From the NCBI GenBank assembly GCA_902776195.1, contig CACYPF010000023.1:1-64000 (forward strand): a stretch of 64,000 nucleotides of DNA, written 5' to 3'. The notes under the pieces are model-generated. The model was given only the letters and a program-made list of their open reading frames with translations, made no database searches and was not told the origin of the DNA. This stretch comes from an uncultured Prevotellaceae bacterium. GTDB taxonomy: Bacteria; Bacteroidota; Bacteroidia; Bacteroidales; Bacteroidaceae. Below, piece by piece: positions 52,720 through 64,000 of this stretch. Position numbers and translations under genes: made by a program. Within the stretch, counting starts at the first letter, position 1, and the number at the start of each line of letters is the position of its first letter.

Positions 52720-54342
52720 TTATAGCTTAATCACCTCGTCACATAGTTCACTGACCGTTTTCCGGTGGGTGATAAACAGCATGGTCTTCTCCTTGCATGC
52801 AGCAAATAGTCTTTTGTACAGCTCTTGTTCTGTAGGTTCGTCGAGACTGCTGCTAATCTCATCAAGCAGAAGGACAGAACCGGAACATAGCAGACCGCGG
52901 GCAATAGCGATACGTTGTGCCTGTCCCTCACTGAGTCCTTTTCCCCGCTCTCCCAGTTCTGTATCGAGTCCTTGCGGCAACTCATTGACGAAGTCGGCAC
53001 AGGCTGTATGTAGTACTTCCTTCAATTTCTTGTCCGTAGCATCCGGATTAGCGAGTTGTAGGTTATAGCGGATGCTGCCGCTCATCAGGGTATTACCTTG
53101 TGGGACGAAGACGAAGTTGGGTCGTGTTTGAACACCGATATTCTCTTCTCCGTCCCGTTTGTAGAGGCAGATGCTTCCTTCTGTGGGTCGAATGAATCCA
53201 AGCAATAACCGGAATAGTGTAGTCTTTCCGATTCCTGTCTCTCCCATAATTGCTGTTTTGGTGCCAGCTTTGAAATCGTGGCAGAAATGGTTGACCACCA
53301 TTCTGTCTCCTGTTGCATAGTGGAAAGACACATTGTCAAAACGGATACCCGGGACTTCTTCCTCTGGTGTGTTCCCGTCATATTCATCATCTTGGCTTAT
53401 CTGATCCAATTCCTCCAGTCTGTCTATACTTGCGGTGGCATGGATCACAGCAGGTACCATGTTCAGCATTTGTAGGATTGGGTGCTGTATCATACCCACC
53501 AGTTGTAGGAAGGAGGTCATGACTCCAAAAGTAATAGTGCCGTTACGGAGGCCGATACCACCCCATACGAAAGCAAGCAGGTAACCCAGTCCGAAAGCGC
53601 ATCCCATAATTAAGCGTGTGATGACAGTAAAACGGGTGCGCCGCATCACATTACCTTCTAAGCGCTGTTGCATGGAGTCCAGCCGTTCTGTTATCCATTG
53701 CTCACTGCCTAATGAGCGCAGTACGGCATTATGCTCCATGGTCTCTTGTACCTGCATCTGTATCTTACTCTCATCTTGTCGGATGTCGAGTGTCATTTGC
53801 CGTAACTTCCGTGCAATCAGTTTTCCGAAAACAATGGCTATCGGGGTAAGTACTAACAATGCCCATGCAAGTCTGGCATCAAACCAGCGCATTAAAAGGA
53901 AAGCTCCACAGAGCTGTATTATAGTGACTCCCATCTGCGGTAGGGTGTCCGTTGTGACAGTGCTGACGGTATCAATATCCTTAGCAAGTCGCGAGGTAAT
54001 ATCTCCAGAATGCAGTGCCTTGTCATCGTACAGCTGCCGGCGGAAAAGACGGCTGAAGATATAAAGCCGTAATGTGTTCGTCTGCCGGACATTGGCAGTG
54101 GTTGTCATGTAATAGTATATTTGTCGGAGAACAACGCCGCCAACAACGGTCATGACCAGCCATATCACCATCTGCATCACATCGTCAGTGCTGCCCGTGC
54201 GAATGGTTTTGTCAATAAACAAGCGACTGAGCCATACCATTAACAGCCCCAGTCCTACTTGTCCGATACCTATGATGATGCGCATTGCTGAGTTCCAGCG
54301 AATGCCCAACATATTATGCCACAACCATGCGACGTATTTCAA
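52720..54342 (-). CDS. ABC transporter, fused permease and ATPase
   Basis: 540 residues. Five or six membrane segments (about 15-300) precede the ATPase domain: Walker A MGETGIGKTT, signature LSEGQAQRIAI, Walker B VLLLDEISSSLDE. It exports a substrate as a homodimer. There is no N-terminal peptidase domain, so any leader removal must be done by another protein. It is the last gene of a four-gene unit with an HPr-kinase-like protein, an S26-like peptidase and PqqD, which suggests peptide export. Confidence 0.88.
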   Translation of the reverse strand: MKYVAWLWHNMLGIRWNSAMRIIIGIGQVGLGLLMVWLSRLFIDKTIRTGSTDDVMQMVIWLVMTVVGGVVLRQIYYYMTTTANVRQTNTLRLYIFSRLFRRQLYDDKALHSGDITSRLAKDIDTVSTVTTDTLPQMGVTIIQLCGAFLLMRWFDARLAWALLVLTPIAIVFGKLIARKLRQMTLDIRQDESKIQMQVQETMEHNAVLRSLGSEQWITERLDSMQQRLEGNVMRRTRFTVITRLIMGCAFGLGYLLAFVWGGIGLRNGTITFGVMTSFLQLVGMIQHPILQMLNMVPAVIHATASIDRLEELDQISQDDEYDGNTPEEEVPGIRFDNVSFHYATGDRMVVNHFCHDFKAGTKTAIMGETGIGKTTLFRLLLGFIRPTEGSICLYKRDGEENIGVQTRPNFVFVPQGNTLMSGSIRYNLQLANPDATDKKLKEVLHTACADFVNELPQGLDTELGERGKGLSEGQAQRIAIARGLLCSGSVLLLDEISSSLDEPTEQELYKRLFAACKEKTMLFITHRKTVSELCDEVIKL

Positions 54343-54368
54343 AATAAATCAGGAATTAGAAATGATGA

Positions 54369-54638
54369 TTACTCTACGACTCCTTCTTTCTGCCATTGTT
54401 CTACTATCTTGGTGACATCCGCTTTAGCGACATCGCTGCTCACTTCATATTCCTCACAGAGTTTGTCGGCAAGTTGCTCAATGGTGAAGTCACCCATCTC
54501 GTCAGCCTTCTTCCATAACCATGCTGCTGTCTCGTTCAATGCAAGCAGTCTGCCGAAATTGACGGCTGTCAGTCCTTCACCAGTGATGACGTGCTCACCA
54601 CAAACCTCACGCAGTATAAATCCTTTTTTCAGTTTCAT
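54369..54638 (-). CDS. PqqD-family peptide-recognition protein
   Basis: 89 residues from the ATG at 54638 (MKLKKGFILREVCGEHVITGEG). AVNFGRLLALNETAAWLWKKA and the helical part FTIEQLADKLCEEYEVSSDVAKADVTKIVEQW match PqqD, the domain that binds leader peptides in ribosomal-peptide maturation. The start was chosen because the extra upstream residues lie over the neighbouring gene and do not fit the family. No precursor peptide gene is recognised nearby. Confidence 0.85.
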   Translation of the reverse strand: MKLKKGFILREVCGEHVITGEGLTAVNFGRLLALNETAAWLWKKADEMGDFTIEQLADKLCEEYEVSSDVAKADVTKIVEQWQKEGVVE

Positions 54639-54658
54639 CTTATTTTGTTTTTTCGATA

Positions 54659-55090
54659 TTAAACCAAACGCCGGTAAACAGCGAGTATGTATCTTCTGAC
54701 AGGGCGTATGTGCCACCAGAGCTTGGAGGCTCTGACACGCCACCGGTTGTATAAATCATGCTGCTTCCCGTCAGCACTCACCACATGGCTGGCAATGGCG
54801 CAGATGTCTTTTAGTGTACAATGCTCTGTGCCGATGATGTTGCCGTCACCCATCAGCACCACATGATCACCCTCTATCTGGATGATGCGGTGTACCACAT
54901 AGCGGCATCCCTCCACCCATGCCAGTACTACGTCACCGACCTTGGGGTTCTCTGGTTTCTGGAGAATGACACTCTCCTTGCCGCCAATGATAAACGGTAG
55001 CATGCTATTTCCCTTGACGGGCAGTGTTACGCTCACTCCATCTTTTGCCAGTCGGGTGGCTTCCTCCAATATCTGGTTGTCGCTAATCAT
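54659..55090 (-). CDS. S24/S26-family peptidase-like protein
   Basis: 143 residues. VKGNSMLPFI carries the expected Ser nucleophile, and CRYVVHRIIQI has His where bacterial leader peptidase has Lys, as in Sec11-type enzymes. The GDGN segment follows. There is no clear N-terminal membrane anchor; a basic C-terminal region (RPVRRYILAVYRRLV) may associate with membrane. In this cluster it could cleave a peptide leader. It starts 3 bp after the kinase-like gene ends. Confidence 0.8.
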   Translation of the reverse strand: MISDNQILEEATRLAKDGVSVTLPVKGNSMLPFIIGGKESVILQKPENPKVGDVVLAWVEGCRYVVHRIIQIEGDHVVLMGDGNIIGTEHCTLKDICAIASHVVSADGKQHDLYNRWRVRASKLWWHIRPVRRYILAVYRRLV

Positions 55091-55093
55091 TTC

Positions 55094-55957
55094 TTAACAC
55101 TTAATTTCTCCTTCGCAGACTCTCGCAGCCTCCTCGTCAGGAAGACATTCCAAGTGGTAGACGGGGGTTGCCATGGCAAGGGTATTCTCTGTCTCATGCA
55201 GCCCATCGGCAACGGACTTGTCCCACCGCTTGCCACTGATGCTGGGCACCAGGGCGGCATAAGCCTCGATACCCCTCATACGGCGAATCTTGTTATAAGG
55301 TGCCTGACTAAGCAGGACGATGCCTCCCAATGGGTAACTGACATTACGGTAGCAAGGGGTCTTGCCACTCCAAGGGCTGCCATAAACAGTGGCACTGTGA
55401 TCCTCGTTGATGCGCACTACAGGATTGTCGTCATTGACAAGTGCTGTCCCCTCGATGTGTTTCAGCCACAGACGGGCATGGGTGCTCTTACCCGTACCGC
55501 TCTTGCCCAGGAACATGTACGCTTTCTCCTGATGACTTACGACAGCGGCATGAAACAATACCGTCTTATAGGGTGCGGTGGCTAAGGCGTAAAGTACCAT
55601 CAGTGCATTGTCTATGGCAAGCTTACGCCATTTGCCGGTCATGATAAGTTCTCCTTTTTGATAATTGTCAGAGCATACCAGCCAACCAGCTGTCTCGTAT
55701 TGCCAGCGGAACTCAAACACCGACTTGCCGTCAGCAGTCTTGCCGCAGAAAATCTCCTGTCCTTCCTCTTCTTGGCGGAGTTCTTCAGTATAGCTTACGC
55801 TCTCACCGTCCTTTACGGTTAATGCAAATGTCAAACTGTCCTCTTCACTCCTGTTACAAAGGAATGGCTCATAGTTTTGCATCAGTGCAAAGTCTTCAGT
55901 CGATGTCTGTACACCGAACACGTGCTTGGCAACGCGGTAGTATCTTGTATCTGTCAT
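55094..55957 (-). CDS. HPr-kinase-like P-loop protein
   Basis: 287 residues. AYMFLGKSGTGKSTHARLWL is the Walker A of HPr-kinase-like proteins, followed by ALVNDDNPVV and GSPWSGKTPCYRN, which match the family's metal and loop regions. Similar kinases accompany lasso-peptide and other RiPP clusters, where they can phosphorylate the peptide. No HPr partner is present here. It is the first gene of the kinase / S26 / PqqD / ABC unit. A -7 box (TACCTTTG, minus strand 55975-55982) lies 17 bp upstream. Confidence 0.78.
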   Translation of the reverse strand: MTDTRYYRVAKHVFGVQTSTEDFALMQNYEPFLCNRSEEDSLTFALTVKDGESVSYTEELRQEEEGQEIFCGKTADGKSVFEFRWQYETAGWLVCSDNYQKGELIMTGKWRKLAIDNALMVLYALATAPYKTVLFHAAVVSHQEKAYMFLGKSGTGKSTHARLWLKHIEGTALVNDDNPVVRINEDHSATVYGSPWSGKTPCYRNVSYPLGGIVLLSQAPYNKIRRMRGIEAYAALVPSISGKRWDKSVADGLHETENTLAMATPVYHLECLPDEEAARVCEGEIKC

Positions 55958-56103
55958 TTTCTCTATTTTTGCTGCAAAGGTACTATCTTTTTTCGAAAAA
56001 CGAGCATCTATTGTCTATTTCTTTTGCTATCCGCAATATCGTACAGGATAATGGCTGATCATGTGATGAATGGTCGTTTGAATTGTTATAGATGATTCTT
56101 GTT

Positions 56104-56128
56104 ATTGTAAATCAATTTGATTTACAAT
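56104..56128. repeat. Solo 25-bp palindrome of the intergenic repeat family
   Basis: Twelve-base arms around a central T at 56116, containing GTAAATCAATTTGATTTAC, the unit of the repeat blocks at 28531 and 43060. It lies between the nifJ terminator and the kinase-cluster promoter. Confidence 0.7.
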
Positions 56129-56156
56129 TGCTCCGATGGCTCTTTTAGTATTAAGA

Positions 56157-56189
56157 AAAGGAGCATCCGACAGTTTCGGATGCTCCTTT
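56157..56189 (-). terminator. Terminator of nifJ
   Basis: 14-bp perfect arms (56157-56170 and 56176-56189) with a 5-base loop, 23 bp beyond the nifJ stop codon. Confidence 0.85.
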
Positions 56190-56211
56190 GAATATAGATA
56201 GGATAGGGGGA

Positions 56212-59802
<3,591 letters not shown>

Positions 59803-59845
59803 TAAAAATTAATACTTTTCGATATTTCGTTGTTTCGATATTTCG

Positions 59846-61033
59846 TCAATATAAGAAGCCCAATAACCATAACGGTATTTGATTGTCCTTGCCCACCTCT
59901 GTATTATAACGGGCATAAATCATGTCAGGCGCATACCTTATTTTATTATGGGAGTCCGCATCGCAAATGCGGAACTTGGTTTTCTCATCTACAATATAAA
60001 TGGAGTCACGTGGACCTTGGTTGACCTTATGGTCTTTCCATAGGGAGTTGACAAAGAATGTCTCCATAGCATCCTGTTTCTCCACGTGAATAGGGTAGAT
60101 GGCATAGAGCAGGTTGGAGTTATGAAGCATCACCTTGGAAGGCTTCTTGGGGAACTCTTCGCCCACGGGATAAATCATATTGAGCAGACGGGCATCTGTC
60201 AGATATTTGATGTAATTCATGACGGTAGCACGACTGGTCTCGATATCTTTGGCAAGTTTACTGACATTCGGAGCCTTGGATCCTTCCTTGGCAAGCTCAT
60301 AGAACAATTTCTTGATTTTTGAGAGATACTTCAACTCAATCTGCTTGATTAACAGAATGTCCACCTCAGTCATCATGTTCATTGTCTTCAATAAGTTCTC
60401 GCTATAGTTGCGGTCCTCTTGGAAGAAGGGATAGAAACCATGATGGATATAGTCTTGGAAATACTTGTTCGGTGATACTTTCGGAAGGATCTGCTTGATG
60501 ATGTGCTCATGGTTGTGCAATATCTCATCAAGCGTGTATGCCTTGAAGTCATTACCAGTCATCAGGTTGATGAACTCACGGAAAGAGAAACCGCGCAGGT
60601 TATAACTCTTTACAATACCATTCAATTCGGGATTCTCCTCTTTCAGTCGCATCACGCTGGAACCGGTGAATACGATTTTCAGTCCCGGATGCTCGTCATA
60701 GCAACGGCGCAGCTCCTTCGACCAGTCGGTCTGTTTGAACACCTGGTCTATCAACAGCACACGACCGCCTTTGTGGTAGAACTCCCCGGCAAAGTCGGCG
60801 ATACCGCGTCCCTGAAAATAGAAGTTGTTCATGTTGATGTAAAGACATTGCTTATCCTGAATGTCAAAGTGCTCTTTCGCATACTGGAGCAGGAAAGTCG
60901 TCTTTCCTACACCTCTCGTCCCCTTGATGCCAATCATGCGGTCGCTCCAGTCAATCTCATCCATCAGAGTACGACGGACAGGGGCATTCACATGCTCTAC
61001 CAAGTAACGATGCGTACGAAAAAAAGCCTCCAT
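59846..61033 (-). CDS. AAA+ ATPase of the DUF4143-associated type
   Basis: 395 residues. The N-terminal AAA+ part has Walker A IKGTRGVGKTT and sensor-like IVFTGSSVMRL; the middle has a winged-helix segment (SKLAKDIETSRATVMNYIKYLTDARLL), and the end a restriction-like fold region (IYIVDEKTKFRICDADSHNKI). The family is widespread in Bacteroidota and of unknown role. The Walker B stretch reads VLLIDQVFK, where relatives normally have LIDEIHK, so the catalytic Glu is replaced by Gln. It has a strong promoter and stands alone. Confidence 0.85.
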   Translation of the reverse strand: MEAFFRTHRYLVEHVNAPVRRTLMDEIDWSDRMIGIKGTRGVGKTTFLLQYAKEHFDIQDKQCLYINMNNFYFQGRGIADFAGEFYHKGGRVLLIDQVFKQTDWSKELRRCYDEHPGLKIVFTGSSVMRLKEENPELNGIVKSYNLRGFSFREFINLMTGNDFKAYTLDEILHNHEHIIKQILPKVSPNKYFQDYIHHGFYPFFQEDRNYSENLLKTMNMMTEVDILLIKQIELKYLSKIKKLFYELAKEGSKAPNVSKLAKDIETSRATVMNYIKYLTDARLLNMIYPVGEEFPKKPSKVMLHNSNLLYAIYPIHVEKQDAMETFFVNSLWKDHKVNQGPRDSIYIVDEKTKFRICDADSHNKIRYAPDMIYARYNTEVGKDNQIPLWLLGFLY

Positions 61034-61060
61034 TTAATTAGATTTGTTTTAAAACAGATG

Positions 61061-61091
61061 CAAAGGTAATACATTTCCCGCAATTTGCAAA
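61061..61091 (-). promoter_or_regulatory. Bacteroidota promoter of the AAA+ ATPase
   Basis: On the minus strand TTTG (61088-61091), a 19-bp spacer and TACCTTTG (61061-61068), 27 bp before the start codon. Confidence 0.72.
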
Positions 61092-61144
61092 GCAGAGATT
61101 GCAAAATCTTGTGAAAAAGCATTATTTTTGTTCTATCTAAATAA

Positions 61145-61169
61145 GAAAAGGAGCCTTTGCAGCTCCTTT
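61145..61169 (-). terminator. Terminator after the TonB receptor
   Basis: AAAGGAGC (61147-61154) and GCTCCTTT (61162-61169) around a 7-base loop, with an A-rich left side that is a T run on the minus strand. Confidence 0.7.
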
Positions 61170-61171
61170 CC

Positions 61172-63667
61172 TTAGAATTTATATCCAATATCAAACATGA
61201 ACCAGCGCCCTCGCTGAGGGATGGGACCTGTGTTCAGTCCGCTTTGCTTGTAGCTCTTGTTGAACAGGTTCTTCACGTCTGCGGAGATGGTCAGCTTACC
61301 AAACTTACAGGTAGCACCGAGGTCGAAGAGAACACGGGGACTGAAATCGTGGGTGACGTTGACTTTTTGATATGCCTCATACATTGCCATCTCAGCTTGG
61401 TTCATTAACTTTTCGTTTTCCGGAGTTGGATCAAGCATCCACTGTTTATACATTTCTCCGTAATGATTCGTTGCTGAATTGTAAAGTGCGTATCCAATTG
61501 CGTCTGTCGTCCAGGATTTCTGACTGCTGTAATAGTCGATATGCCCATGCACATTAAGCCATTTGGTTGCCTGCCATGCCAATACCGTACTGACAGAGAG
61601 TTTGGGTGTGCAGAAGGCAAAATTGAACTCTGTGTTATTAATAGACGATTTCTTGACATCCTGCCAAGCGGCACTGAGGTTCGCCGTGAAGTTGCGATAC
61701 TTGTATTTGGCGGAGAGTTCTACTCCATAGATATCACTGCTACCGGAGTTCTCGTGCTCAATGATGTTCATATAGATGATGTCTCTGGCACGGTTATAGA
61801 ATCCATTGACTTCAAAGTCGAGCCCAGGCAGCCATTGGTTGGCACCGAAGGTGAGCTGGTAAGAATGAAGTGCTTCTGGATCGAGCTCGGTAGCAAGGTC
61901 TTTGTATCCTGCAAAGGTGGCGAGGAAGAGGTTAATCTTGCGATACATGTATGGCGCATCAATAAACGACTTGGAGTAGCTGAGTTTGACGTTCCACTTC
62001 GGCTGAACAAAGATGAGCGCCACACGAGGTGAGAACTCGCGGATCTTCGTGTCGTTATAGCGGTTCTTATAGTCGAAGCGCAGACCAGCGTTGAGGATGA
62101 ACGGTCCCCAATGGTGTTTCAGCTGTACGTAGCTGTTGATATTGCTCTCATGTCCCTTGCCAAGTATTGGAATGCTGTCGTTACTCGTAGCTTGTTTATC
62201 GAAGTTATAGCCAAACATGTATTGTACGTCGTCGAGTTGGAAGTAGCTGTATTCGGCACCGAAAGAGAGAATACCCTTGTGATGTTTACTGTTTATGTAA
62301 CTCCAGTCCCCCTGAATCTTACCACCAATGGTATGCTCTTGTCCGTTGAGATAACGCGAAAGACCACCGTTGCTGTTGATGAGTGTTTTTTTCAAGTCAC
62401 CTTGAATAGGAAGTGACGGGATGATAGAGGCGGCAGGATTGTCAGAGATGACCTGATAGTGTGTCAAGTCACTGTTGTCGTAGGTGACCGTTCCTTTCAG
62501 GTATACGTTACCCAGTTGTTGTCCGTAATTAAGTTCACCATGGTGGGAGAGAGTGGCGAAACTGGGTTTGATGCCATTGAATGACCGGTATTTGTCGTAG
62601 TCATAAGGCGTGAACAGGACATTGAGTGTCATGGGCGAGATGATCTGCGAGAACTGAGCGTTATAAAGGAAACTCAGGTTCTTGTATTTCAGCTGTGCAC
62701 CGACATCGTAGGATGGTTTGGGTCCAATACCACCAACAATCGCATCGCCACCTTCCCGCTTAAGACCAGTTTCCTCATCCGGTACATAGATTTTCTGACC
62801 TTTTGCCTTATAGAGGCCTCCCCAGATGAGCAGATCGAGATCGAAATAGCGTTTTCCCAGCATCATGGATGCTTTCAACTGTCCGTAGCTGCCGGCACCT
62901 GCATGTACCTCGATACCATCAATATCAGCACCCTGCCATGTGATGACGTTAACTACGGCTGTAAGCGACACACCACCGTAGAGTGATGAGGCAGGTCCGC
63001 GCAGCACCTCTATCTGCTTCACCTTGTCGAGTGAAATACTGAAGTCGGGGGCGGCGATATTGGTGGCATAGCTGTTCAGACGGTGACCGTTGAGCATGAT
63101 GAGGATTTTCTCCTGTCCGTTGCTGTAGATACCGCGCATGGCGATGTTGATATCATCGTCGCAGTCTACGATAGTCATGCCTGGGACATAGGCAGCAAGT
63201 ACCTCCTGCAGGTTGCGTCCGCCACAATTCTTGATCATCTCCGCCGTTATCAGCGTAGTGGGCACAGGAACCTCGTTCAGACTCTCTGCCTGGCTGGATG
63301 CTGTGGTAATCGTGGCGGAAAGACCTTTCTTGATACGCTCTACCATGTCAATGAACCGCTGAGGGTCATTGGCACTTGCCGTGTAATAAGGGTTTTCCTG
63401 TAACAACAGGCGGGTGCGTTCCTCTGCTTCTACTTCCAGATCATTCCCCAGACTACAGAGAGCCAACAGTCTATAGACACTCTGACGGAGATTGATGGGA
63501 AATTTCTTCAGGTTTTCCGTCAGTATCTGCTCTGCCTCGTCAATCTTACCGATGTTATAGTTTTCCTCAGCCATATCATAGACACTACGGTACTGCTCGT
63601 ACTGCCCCTGCGCACTGGCACTGAAGGAACATCCTATTAATAATATGGTGAAAAGAATCTTCCTCAT
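61172..63667 (-). CDS. TonB-dependent receptor with a helical N-terminal extension
   Basis: 831 residues. A signal peptide is followed by a TPR-like helical part (about 20-115; YDMAEENYNIGKIDEAEQIL) in place of the common carboxypeptidase-like domain, then plug (about 130-235; LQEVLAAYVPGMTI, IEVLRGPASSLYGG) and barrel ending in MFDIGYKF. It follows a histidine-kinase gene by 2 bp, so they form one operon. The substrate is unknown. The kinase link and N-terminal helices suggest a signalling or regulated-uptake role. Confidence 0.85.
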   Translation of the reverse strand: MRKILFTILLIGCSFSASAQGQYEQYRSVYDMAEENYNIGKIDEAEQILTENLKKFPINLRQSVYRLLALCSLGNDLEVEAEERTRLLLQENPYYTASANDPQRFIDMVERIKKGLSATITTASSQAESLNEVPVPTTLITAEMIKNCGGRNLQEVLAAYVPGMTIVDCDDDINIAMRGIYSNGQEKILIMLNGHRLNSYATNIAAPDFSISLDKVKQIEVLRGPASSLYGGVSLTAVVNVITWQGADIDGIEVHAGAGSYGQLKASMMLGKRYFDLDLLIWGGLYKAKGQKIYVPDEETGLKREGGDAIVGGIGPKPSYDVGAQLKYKNLSFLYNAQFSQIISPMTLNVLFTPYDYDKYRSFNGIKPSFATLSHHGELNYGQQLGNVYLKGTVTYDNSDLTHYQVISDNPAASIIPSLPIQGDLKKTLINSNGGLSRYLNGQEHTIGGKIQGDWSYINSKHHKGILSFGAEYSYFQLDDVQYMFGYNFDKQATSNDSIPILGKGHESNINSYVQLKHHWGPFILNAGLRFDYKNRYNDTKIREFSPRVALIFVQPKWNVKLSYSKSFIDAPYMYRKINLFLATFAGYKDLATELDPEALHSYQLTFGANQWLPGLDFEVNGFYNRARDIIYMNIIEHENSGSSDIYGVELSAKYKYRNFTANLSAAWQDVKKSSINNTEFNFAFCTPKLSVSTVLAWQATKWLNVHGHIDYYSSQKSWTTDAIGYALYNSATNHYGEMYKQWMLDPTPENEKLMNQAEMAMYEAYQKVNVTHDFSPRVLFDLGATCKFGKLTISADVKNLFNKSYKQSGLNTGPIPQRGRWFMFDIGYKF

Positions 63668-63669
63668 GA

Positions 63670-64000
63670 CTACTTAACAGGTATAGTGATATGGAAAGTG
63701 GTACCCTGACCTTCCTCGCTCTCAAAAGTCAGTGTTCCGTTGTGTTTGTTTTCTATAATGTCTTTCGTAATCGCCATGCCAAGTCCGGTACCTTGTCCCG
63801 CAGGTTTGGTGGTGAAGAAGTTCTCATAAAGCCGTTGTTTCACTTCGTCAGTCATACCCTCTCCGTTATCTCCAATACTGATGTGCAGTTTCTGGTCAGA
63901 GAAAGTGACTTTGACATCGATGGTAGGTTTGTATTCTTCTCCCATCCGTTGTGACTTATGCCATATAGTGTAGCATGCGTTGTTCATCAGATTAAGGATG
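63670..64000 (-). CDS. Sensor histidine kinase, C-terminal part (truncated by window end)
   Basis: About 110 residues are visible and the frame runs off the end. They form the ATP-binding half of a histidine kinase: LMNNACYTIWHKSQ (N box), IGDNGEGM (G1), FFTTKPAGQGTGLGMAI (F and G2 boxes). The stop is 2 bp before the TonB receptor start, so the two are co-transcribed. Sensor and phosphoacceptor parts are outside the window. Confidence 0.88.
   Translation of the reverse strand, partial: ILNLMNNACYTIWHKSQRMGEEYKPTIDVKVTFSDQKLHISIGDNGEGMTDEVKQRLYENFFTTKPAGQGTGLGMAITKDIIENKHNGTLTFESEEGQGTTFHITIPVK

Noticed and set aside
52720-55957. Complete lasso-peptide pathway
   Set aside because: No transglutaminase-like protease, asparagine-synthetase-like cyclase or precursor is in the cluster, so only a RiPP-like label is justified.

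Overview
The window reads as chromosomal DNA from a member of the Bacteroidales, most likely Prevotella or a close relative. The main support is the recurring Bacteroidota promoter (TTTG, 19-20 bp, TAnnTTTG), which I could locate upstream of many genes. The gene families agree: a FimB-type fimbrial lipoprotein, TonB-dependent receptors, GldE beside ssb, a thrA / homoserine-kinase-like / thrC operon, DUF5112/5113-type sensor kinases, and a flavodoxin remnant next to DUF2023. The species assignment is inference.

Layout. 1-140: 3' end of a 5S rRNA and its terminator. 172-6983: fimbrial lipoprotein, small lysozyme-like protein, tRNA-Met (initiator type), TetR regulator with fabG, a His/Cys-rich membrane protein with a TonB receptor, and a small secreted protein. 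7101-11374: glycogen synthase and glucan phosphorylase. 11468-15362: a TlpA-like lipoprotein, prs and a ThiE-like gene, divergent from nspC. 15459-21095: lipoprotein, tRNA Gly-Leu-(remnant)-Gly cluster, ssb-gldE, clostripain-family lipoprotein, ZIP transporter. 21249-28117: accessory region with a SatD-like/DUF3307 pair behind three evenly spaced palindromes, then a type III restriction-modification operon behind a long structured leader. 28118-29052: repeats without a gene.

29053-37960: carboxylesterase, GH25 lysozyme, and a hexuronate-catabolism locus (LacI, uxaA and an NhaC-type transporter on the minus strand; kdgK and kdgA on the plus strand). 37938-42887: a double sensor kinase, its response regulator, a membrane protein, a flavodoxin fragment and DUF2023. 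42888-43475: a second copy of the 28.5 kb repeat. 43476-49257: an M15-like protein and the threonine operon, whose first gene has an abnormal 5' end. 49263-52595: two acyl-CoA-synthetase paralogues. 52720-55957: an ABC transporter, PqqD, S26-like peptidase and HPr-kinase-like cluster that resembles peptide (RiPP) maturation. 56212-64000: pyruvate:ferredoxin oxidoreductase, an AAA ATPase, and a TonB receptor downstream of a truncated histidine kinase.

The most interesting candidates are the SatD-like/DUF3307 operon (cyclase-like and HTH protein, membrane partner, three operators exactly 29 bp apart), the nested-hairpin leader of the type III RM operon, the RiPP-like cluster with no visible precursor, the two-copy intergenic repeat, and the 5' lesion in thrA.
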